DNA of 10,204 bases. It comes from Candidatus Bathyarchaeota archaeon (GTDB lineage Archaea; Thermoproteota; Bathyarchaeia; Bathyarchaeales; Bathycorpusculaceae). Location: NCBI GenBank assembly GCA_014859805.1, contig JACUTN010000028.1, positions 1 to 10,204 on the forward strand, read 5' to 3'. Under the pieces are notes generated by a model. The model was given only the letters and a program-made list of their open reading frames with translations. It did no database searches and had not been told where the DNA came from. Position 1 is the first letter of the stretch. Every line of letters starts with the position of its first letter. Shown here one piece after another: positions 6,646 to 10,204 of this stretch. The position numbers and the translations under genes were made by a program.

Positions 6646-6999
6646 CTACCAGTCAAGGCGTTTTAAGTGTTCGCGTATCCAAAAGTTCCTCAGCCGAGCT
6701 ATGGATTCCCCGAATCCGCAATTTTCTTTGAAGGCTCTGCCGAACTTGGAGTATATTTTTCTCAGCAAAAGGCTTTCTATTGCATGGGCTCCTGAACCAA
6801 GAAAATCTTCGAGAGCTCTAGCGAAGACTTCAATATTCTCCGGAATCTCCTCCTTCTTAAGCGAGTGGTGGTTAGCTAGGTGGGAGTAGATGAGTTGAGC
6901 CCCGCTTTCCCCGAAAATCCCCTTCAGCTGTTCGTCTATAACTTTTAGAAGAAGCTGGTTAAACTCTGAAGGGTTCCACCCTTCCAAGGAAGTAGTCAT
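6646..6999 (-). CDS. NitrOD5-like small alpha-helical protein
   Basis: A 117-aa, helix-rich soluble protein. The order of motifs (VIDEQLKGIFGESGAQLIYS, LKKEEIPENIEVFARALEDF, GSGAHAIESLLLRKIYSKFG) matches the pattern of the NitrOD5 output domain found in thaumarchaeal and related archaeal proteins, where it is fused to sensor or DNA-binding modules or occurs alone. Here it is alone, so it could be a stand-alone output or adaptor; its molecular role is unknown. Expected partners are signal-transduction proteins, and the neighbouring CBS gene on the same strand (79 nt downstream) is a possible one. An archaeal TATA box sits about 26 nt before the ATG, so the mRNA is probably leaderless. Confidence 0.65.
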   Translation of the reverse strand: MTTSLEGWNPSEFNQLLLKVIDEQLKGIFGESGAQLIYSHLANHHSLKKEEIPENIEVFARALEDFLGSGAHAIESLLLRKIYSKFGRAFKENCGFGESIARLRNFWIREHLKRLDW

Positions 7000-7021
7000 T
7001 AGATATCTCTTTTGAGTGCTT

Positions 7022-7029
7022 CTTTTAAG
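7022..7029 (-). promoter_or_regulatory. TATA box of the NitrOD5-like gene
   Basis: The minus strand reads CTTAAAAG, with A-rich sequence (AATTAAA) immediately upstream that could serve as a TFB-recognition element. Its distance of 23-30 nt to the ATG at 6999 fits a leaderless start. Confidence 0.5.
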
Positions 7030-7143
7030 TTTAATTAATTTTATGAACTCTAAATATGGATTTCGACAAACATCTCGCTGCGTATTCTAGGACTTATGAA
7101 CTTGAATAGGATTAAGCTTTAGAAAAGGTTATAGGGTATATTG

Positions 7144-7153
7144 CTATATAATA
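7144..7153 (+). promoter_or_regulatory. TATA box of the small ORF at 7171
   Basis: ctatataata lies 18-27 nt upstream of ATG 7171, the spacing expected for a leaderless archaeal mRNA. This is the main reason for preferring 7171 over the upstream TTG at 7141 as the start. Confidence 0.45.
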
Positions 7154-7170
7154 TACATGGTCAGACCGCG

Positions 7171-7356
7171 ATGGGAGCAAAAACTGAAGAAGAAATTCGT
7201 TTCCTCGTAATTAAAGCTATGCTAGACGATTTTCCACAGCTTAGAACACGCATTAAAAAACTCTGCATACAGAACAACATTCCAAAACAACAGCGTAAAG
7301 GCTCCACCTTAAATTCTCCCCCTTCACGTCTTAAAGCTGACCTATCCAGTTCCTAA
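7171..7356 (+). CDS. small uncharacterised protein (61 aa)
   Basis: From ATG 7171 the protein reads MGAKTEEEIRFLVIKAMLDD with one predicted helix pair (about residues 5-36, ...DFPQLRTRIKKLCIQ) and then a basic, Ser/Pro-rich tail without obvious structure. A TATA-like box supports transcription and a leaderless start. I recognise no family. The first half looks like a helical protein-interaction or DNA-binding piece and the second half like drifted sequence, so it may be the remains of a longer gene. The opposite strand shows nothing better. Confidence 0.4.
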   Translation: MGAKTEEEIRFLVIKAMLDDFPQLRTRIKKLCIQNNIPKQQRKGSTLNSPPSRLKADLSSS

Positions 7357-7556
7357 CCAATTTCGCAAAAGAAGTCGCATGGAAATTTCCAGCGTTAGTC
7401 TTATAAACCTTCTATAGAGATTGCTTGTATTATAGTTTCAAATTAACGGAAAAAAGGAAAGGTGAAAAGAAATGACCTTGAGTTTGGTTATTAGGAACTT
7501 GCATTTAAACCGTGCGCGTTTTTGTATTTTATCAAGTAAGCATAGGATAATTTGAC

Positions 7557-8177
7557 TCATCGAGTAATAAAAGGTTTGTAAGACGACTGAGTACGCCTTA
7601 TCCTGGTATAGAAAAACGAGAAGTATCCACTTGGAACTCTCAATTCTTCCACTAGTCGTTCTTCGGGATCTCTTAAAGCGTAGATGCCATCAACCCTAGC
7701 TATATTAAAACCTGCTTGACAACTATCTAATTCGTGCGCTAGTTTTTGCCATCTTTTACTTGGAATTCTACCTTTGCGTGTGCTTGTTGTTAACTGTTTT
7801 CTGGAAACTTTCTTGGCGGATTTTGGAACCGAGTGAACTTCGACAAACCATGTGTTATCCAAAATCTTATATGGTCTACCAGCATATTCTTGCAGTCTGT
7901 CGTGATTCATTTGAGTATGAGTTCGATAATCTGGAAATACGTAATATGCGCAGTTCATTGGATATTGTTGAAGAATAGTATGTTGTTTCGGGTAAATTGG
8001 AAAATGGTTCAGCGCCTTTCCCCTCAAACGTCTATAGGCTTTAAATTGTAACACAAGTAACTTGTCAAAGCTTGGAAGCGCAGCATCAAAGCCTACGACC
8101 TTTTCCAAATGCTGGGTCGGGCATACGGCAATACAGGGTTTTCCCATCTTCCAGCGACTTACTAGAATCTCATGCAT
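7557..8177 (-). CDS. uncharacterised protein with nuclease-like D...QxK signature
   Basis: This 206-aa protein has no recognised name. Near its N terminus is PTQHLEKVVGFDAALPSFDK then LLVLQFKAY, with Asp31, Gln44 and Lys46 on what look like two adjacent strands. This order (GFDA followed by LQFK) resembles the D-(x)n-(E/Q)xK core of PD-(D/E)xK nucleases, and I recall uncharacterised bacterial proteins with a similar G(F/Y)DA...LQFK core. The rest contains aromatic-rich segments (YYVFPDYRTHTQMNH), an Arg/Lys-rich region (about 118-145) and a C-terminal basic tail, all consistent with nucleic-acid binding. A TATA box lies just upstream. No toxin, methylase or antitoxin partner is adjacent. Function is inferred only from the short signature. 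Confidence 0.6.
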   Translation of the reverse strand: MHEILVSRWKMGKPCIAVCPTQHLEKVVGFDAALPSFDKLLVLQFKAYRRLRGKALNHFPIYPKQHTILQQYPMNCAYYVFPDYRTHTQMNHDRLQEYAGRPYKILDNTWFVEVHSVPKSAKKVSRKQLTTSTRKGRIPSKRWQKLAHELDSCQAGFNIARVDGIYALRDPEERLVEELRVPSGYFSFFYTRIRRTQSSYKPFITR

Positions 8178-8208
8178 TATTAATTATTCAAGAACATGGC
8201 TTCTAATC

Positions 8209-8217
8209 CTTTAAACC
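8209..8217 (-). promoter_or_regulatory. TATA box of the 206-aa gene
   Basis: The minus strand reads GGTTTAAAGG, a good archaeal TATA box 32-40 nt upstream of the ATG at 8177, predicting a leader of about 10 nt. Confidence 0.5.
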
Positions 8218-8313
8218 CTATTACGGAAGCGTCGTGTCTGGTAAACATAAACGAATAAAAATTCTTTGTCTCTACTTTTGCCCAATTGGTGTTACAGCTT
8301 TTGTGAAGGTTCA

Positions 8314-8331
8314 GCGCCGGGAAGGGGATTT
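8314..8331 (-). repeat. tRNA-Ser 3' end, direct-repeat partner of 2791-2808
   Basis: This 18-nt block includes T-loop positions from 58, the T-stem 3' side, the acceptor 3' strand, G73 and one more base. It is the intact-gene copy of the repeat found at 2791-2808 and would be the tRNA-proximal attachment site if the intervening DNA was integrated. Confidence 0.55.
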
Positions 8332-8439
8332 GAACCCCTGCGAGCCAAAGGCCCACTGGCTTACTTGTCTTCTATCCAGCCCTCTATATTTTCAATGATA
8401 GATCTCGAGGCCAGCGCATTACCACTCTGCCACCCCGGC
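8315..8439 (-). tRNA. tRNA-Ser (CGA) with a 42-nt intron
   Basis: Exons are 8439-8404 and 8361-8315, giving an 83-nt mature type II tRNA. Acceptor GCCGGGG pairs with TCCCGGC (one G-U), the anticodon stem is CTGGC/GCCAG, the loop reads CTCGAGA with anticodon CGA, the long variable arm is GGGCC-TTT-GGCTC, and the T-arm is AGGGG/CCCCT with loop TTCAAAT. Discriminator G73 is typical of serine; CCA is not encoded. The intron lies at the canonical 37/38 site. It forms a bulge-helix-bulge: bulge AGA cut as AG^A, central helix CTCG/CAAG with one C-A mismatch, bulge TAA cut as TA^A. A TATA-like element (minus strand, 8469-8462) lies about 26 nt upstream. Confidence 0.95.
8362..8403 (-). other. tRNA-Ser intron (42 nt, position 37/38)
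   Basis: Without removing this segment the anticodon stem has a mismatch at 31-39; removing it restores five perfect pairs (CTGGC/GCCAG). Within the intron TCTATC can pair with GATAGA to make an inner hairpin. The central BHB helix has one mismatch, i.e. a relaxed motif, which usually needs a heteromeric splicing endonuclease of the kind found in TACK archaea. Confidence 0.85.
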
Positions 8440-8478
8440 GAATAAGAAAAGGTTGTTTGCTTCTAAAAGAGTTTTTCA

Positions 8479-9288
8479 TCAAATAGCCAGTAACGATGGA
8501 AAAAGCCAGTGTTTCTTCTTTCTGCGTTTTCTGGCGTCCCATTCGTACAGGATTTTTGCGGCTTCGTTTGCAACTTTTATAGCGTTTTCTTCCCCTGCCC
8601 CTGATTTGAACTCGTTTCTGCATCTGTTGGCATAAACGGCACATACAGAGCCCGCCCTTAACCCATAAAGGCTTGCTAGCGTGAATAGTGTCGCTGTTTC
8701 CATCTCAAAGTTAAGCACCTTTGCTTTCTGCAAAGTTGGAAGCAAGTCTCCCATGCGAGATGCAGATGCTGCTGGGCGGTTCTGTCCAGCATAAAAATCA
8801 GCTGTAGTCGCTGTTATACCCACATGATAGTTGCTAATGTCCAAGCTTTCAGCAGCTTCAACTAAAGCCAACAAAACTTCATAGCTGGCTACTGCAGGAT
8901 ATTCAGGCATAACGTAACAGTTGCTTGTGCAGTCAAGGCGAACCGCGGCAGTAGAGATTATCAAATCGCCACAATTAACGCCCTTTTGTATGGCGCCAGT
9001 GCTGCCAACACGAATAAAAGTGTCCACGCCCACACGTGAAGCCTCATTAACAACGATTGCCATGCAAGCTGGACCGATACCACTTGACAAGGCGGAAATA
9101 GGAACACCTTCGTATTTGCCTGTGAAACTGCGGAATTCGCGGTGACAGGAAACTTCTTTAGCTGAATCCCAGGATTCTGCAATTTTCGGAGCACGTTCTG
9201 GGTCGCCCGGTACGAGCAAGTATTCAGCCAAGTCGCCTTTTCTACACGCAATGTGGTATTGTTTGCCGTTGGAAACTTTCGGGTGCAC
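8479..9288 (-). CDS. udp: uridine phosphorylase
   Basis: This 269-aa protein converts uridine and phosphate to uracil and ribose-1-phosphate in nucleoside salvage or degradation; in some archaea uridine phosphorylase feeds a pentose-bisphosphate route. It has the NP-I family blocks VPGDPERAPKIA (26-37), SGIGPACMAIV (69-79), GSTGAIQKGVNCGD (95-108) and FEMETATL (194-201). Residues matching the known active site are present: phosphate-binding Gly28, Arg32, Arg50, Arg93 and Thr97; uracil-selecting Gln169 and Arg171 in YAGQNR; ribose-binding E195-M196-E197. The Gln/Arg pair favours uridine over purine nucleosides. The start is GTG 9288 behind GGTGA. An Arg/Lys-rich C-terminal tail (about residues 251-269) goes beyond the usual family end. 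It is transcribed divergently from a winged-helix gene only 39 nt away. Confidence 0.92.
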   Translation of the reverse strand: MHPKVSNGKQYHIACRKGDLAEYLLVPGDPERAPKIAESWDSAKEVSCHREFRSFTGKYEGVPISALSSGIGPACMAIVVNEASRVGVDTFIRVGSTGAIQKGVNCGDLIISTAAVRLDCTSNCYVMPEYPAVASYEVLLALVEAAESLDISNYHVGITATTADFYAGQNRPAASASRMGDLLPTLQKAKVLNFEMETATLFTLASLYGLRAGSVCAVYANRCRNEFKSGAGEENAIKVANEAAKILYEWDARKRRKKKHWLFPSLLAI

Positions 9289-9327
9289 GATTATTCACCA
9301 CAATTAAGATTAAGCATATAGCATTTA
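9289..9327. promoter_or_regulatory. short divergent promoter region between udp and the winged-helix gene
   Basis: The 39-nt gap holds gcatatagc (9314-9322), whose minus-strand form GCTATATGC is a TATA-like box 26-34 nt from the udp GTG, and a GGTGA Shine-Dalgarno for udp. Promoters for both genes must overlap here or extend into the genes, so the regulator could affect both. Confidence 0.4.
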
Positions 9328-9633
9328 ATGATAGTGGAAATTCGGAGAATTCGCATATTGTCCAGCGAACGAAGAAGAACAAAATATGACATTTACGCAG
9401 ACATCATAGAAGCGATTGCGAAAAAGGGATTATGCTCTTTAACTAGAGTTTCCTATGCAGCAAACATGCCTGTAGATAGAGCGAAGAAAACCTTGAACTT
9501 TCTAGTTTCACATGGGTTCGTAAGAGAAATAACTGTAGGCGACCGCAAAAAATACAGATCAACAAAATGGGGCCTGGAATATTTGGAAACATTCAGGCGC
9601 ATGCGTAAGTTCTTCGCCGCGTTAGAAGAATAA
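9328..9633 (+). CDS. winged-helix DNA-binding protein (HTH_45-like)
   Basis: A 101-aa, basic, single-domain protein. From about residue 15 it has the archaeal winged-helix pattern: RRRTKYDIYADIIEAIAKKG (15-34), the helix-turn-helix LTRVSYAANMPVDRAKKTLNF, the segment LVSHGFVREITVGDRKKYRS forming the wing, and WGLEYLETFRRMRKFFAALE as a C-terminal dimerisation helix. This is the layout of stand-alone archaeal regulators of the HTH_45/PadR-like kind. It probably binds DNA as a dimer; the divergent udp promoter 39 nt away is a plausible target, though distance alone does not show this. ATG 9328 is used, but an in-frame TTG at 9358 (start of LSSERRR) is an alternative that would suit the upstream A+T-rich box. 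Confidence 0.85.
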   Translation: MIVEIRRIRILSSERRRTKYDIYADIIEAIAKKGLCSLTRVSYAANMPVDRAKKTLNFLVSHGFVREITVGDRKKYRSTKWGLEYLETFRRMRKFFAALEE

Positions 9634-9683
9634 AAACAGTAACAATTTGTAACCACAAGAGGTGTTTTCAACATGTGCGTCGC

Positions 9684-9693
9684 CCTTTAAAGC
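9684..9693 (+). promoter_or_regulatory. TATA box of the 79-aa gene
   Basis: cctttaaagc is a strong archaeal TATA-like sequence. Transcription would begin near 9710-9715, leaving a leader of about 20 nt that includes the aaaggtga ribosome-binding site before ATG 9736. Confidence 0.5.
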
Positions 9694-9735
9694 CTCAGAA
9701 ATCTTACCTTCTTTTCAATGAAAAAGGTGAGAGAA

Positions 9736-9975
9736 ATGGAAAACCGTATAAAATTTGAAATAGATTGGAAACAAAAAGCAAAAGAAAATTTCAGTCTTAG
9801 AACGCAACGACTATTTGGCATCGTTAGAAACGTCTATTGCAAAATAAAACATTCAGGATCAACAACCCATTTTCCTGCATACAAGACAGCGGAAATGCTT
9901 AAAGACTACGAGATAAAAGTTGAACAACGAAAAGCCGAAGCAGTGGAGTTTCTACGTAGAAGACTAATAATCTAG
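9736..9975 (+). CDS. uncharacterised basic helical protein (79 aa)
   Basis: I do not recognise this protein. ATG 9736 is preferred over ATG 9718 because aaggtgag (9724-9731) forms a good ribosome-binding site in front of it; the longer form would add MKKVRE. The product is rich in Lys, Arg and Glu and largely alpha-helical: MENRIKFEIDWKQKAKENFS, then RTQRLFGIVRNVYCKIKH, a short loop GSTTHFP, and a terminal helix LKDYEIKVEQRKAEAVEFLR. It lacks a signal peptide or zinc site. It lies between the winged-helix gene and the bactofilin-like gene on the same strand, each with its own TATA box, so these are probably separate transcripts. Confidence 0.6.
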   Translation: MENRIKFEIDWKQKAKENFSLRTQRLFGIVRNVYCKIKHSGSTTHFPAYKTAEMLKDYEIKVEQRKAEAVEFLRRRLII

Positions 9976-10006
9976 TAACAAACAGTAGTCACAAAATGTG
10001 AGTTTT

Positions 10007-10042
10007 CCTTTTTAAGGGCATGACATAAGTTCGTAATGAGGA
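10007..10042 (+). promoter_or_regulatory. TATA box and ribosome-binding site of the last gene
   Basis: cctttttaaggg (10007-10018) is a TATA-like box, and gagga (10038-10042) is a ribosome-binding site seven bases before TTG 10050. An ATG at 10036 is ruled out because it meets a stop after two more codons. Confidence 0.5.
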
Positions 10043-10049
10043 TTTAAAA

Positions 10050-10204
10050 TTGAATAACAAAATATCCGTTCCTTCAAGAAGCAAAAAAACAGTAGATTTC
10101 GTTGAAGGAGACTTAGTAGTAGGCAGGCGTGCAGTCATCGATGGAACAGGAACACCGCCCACACTGAAGGTTTCGGGCACAGTTTACTGTGAAGGAGACA
10201 ACAC
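10050..10204 (+). CDS. polymer-forming (bactofilin-like) beta-helix protein, N-terminal part
   Basis: Fifty-one codons are visible before the window ends. After a short basic lead (NNKISVPSRSKK) the sequence has the repeating pattern of a right-handed beta-helix: VDFVEGDLVVGRRAVIDG, then PPTLKVSGTVYCEGDN, i.e. short strands separated by G-D or D-G turns. This matches the start of archaeal polymer-forming cytoskeletal (bactofilin-type) proteins, which often open with V-x-F-x-E-G-D-L-x-V-G. Such proteins polymerise into filaments; the role in this organism is unknown. The TTG start is set by the gagga site. The repeat extent and C-terminus lie outside the window, so the family call is moderate. 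Confidence 0.55.
   Translation, partial: MNNKISVPSRSKKTVDFVEGDLVVGRRAVIDGTGTPPTLKVSGTVYCEGDN

Larger units (their letters stand above)
2791..8331. mobile_element. possible tRNA-Ser-targeted integrated segment (no integrase seen)
   Basis: The segment is bounded by an 18-bp direct repeat, of which one copy is the 3' end of intact tRNA-Ser and the other is an isolated fragment. It extends from the 3' side of the tRNA, as expected for integration into a tRNA gene. It carries a secreted peptidase-type gene, several orphan genes, a CBS protein and a nuclease-like protein. No tyrosine recombinase, replication or capsid gene is recognisable, and CBS and NitrOD5-like genes are ordinary archaeal genes. 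It may therefore be an old, decayed insertion, or the repeat may be an independent tRNA fragment. Confidence 0.25.

Noticed and set aside
7472..7555. 27-codon plus-strand ORF with a purine-rich upstream ggaaaggtgaaaag
   Set aside because: The ribosome-binding site is fair, but the product is tiny and unlike any known peptide; there is too little evidence to call it a gene.
1..10204. CRISPR array, insertion sequence, rRNA or integrase gene
   Set aside because: No regularly spaced repeats, transposase motifs, rRNA segments or tyrosine-recombinase R...HxxR...Y pattern were seen on either strand.

Overview
The window looks like chromosomal DNA of an uncultivated archaeon, most likely a TACK-group lineage such as Bathyarchaeia (inference, not proven). 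Signs of this are an NreA-family DNA repair gene (an archaeal family), a tRNA-Ser with an intron at 37/38 that folds as a bulge-helix-bulge, tRNAs without encoded CCA, TATA-like boxes about 25 nt upstream of short or absent leaders, small winged-helix, CBS and NitrOD5-like proteins, and frequent GTG/TTG starts.

Left part (1-3184). A 3'-truncated nreA gene runs leftward off the window edge. About 585 nt without a convincing gene follows, holding tRNA-3'-end-like sequence. Then comes a zinc-ribbon + EVE (PUA-like) domain gene. Beyond it are tRNA-Val(GAC) on the minus strand, a small zinc-ribbon gene that appears broken by frameshifts and whose end overlaps the tRNA, and a second patch of tRNA-3'-end fragments. 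One fragment is an 18-nt exact copy of the 3' end of the tRNA-Ser located 5.5 kb away.

Middle part (3185-8314). A secreted, multidomain C39-like cysteine-peptidase-type protein is split by one apparent -1 frameshift exactly at the end of its papain-like domain. It is followed by an orphan 111-aa gene, a two-CBS protein, a NitrOD5-like alpha-helical protein, a short probably leaderless ORF, and a 206-aa protein with a D...QxK signature suggestive of a nuclease-like fold. This segment lies between the intact tRNA-Ser and the duplicated tRNA-Ser 3' end, the geometry left by integration into a tRNA gene, although no integrase is visible.

Right part (8315-10204). After the intron-bearing tRNA-Ser(CGA) come a uridine phosphorylase gene (nucleoside salvage), a divergently placed winged-helix regulator, an orphan basic protein, and the start of a polymer-forming (bactofilin-like beta-helix) protein cut by the window end.

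The genes do not form one obvious pathway. The window reads as housekeeping genes around a tRNA-centred accessory region with several broken or orphan genes. I did not find a clear, complete new defence or mobile system. The best leads are the tRNA-Ser direct repeat, the split peptidase gene and the nuclease-like orphan.
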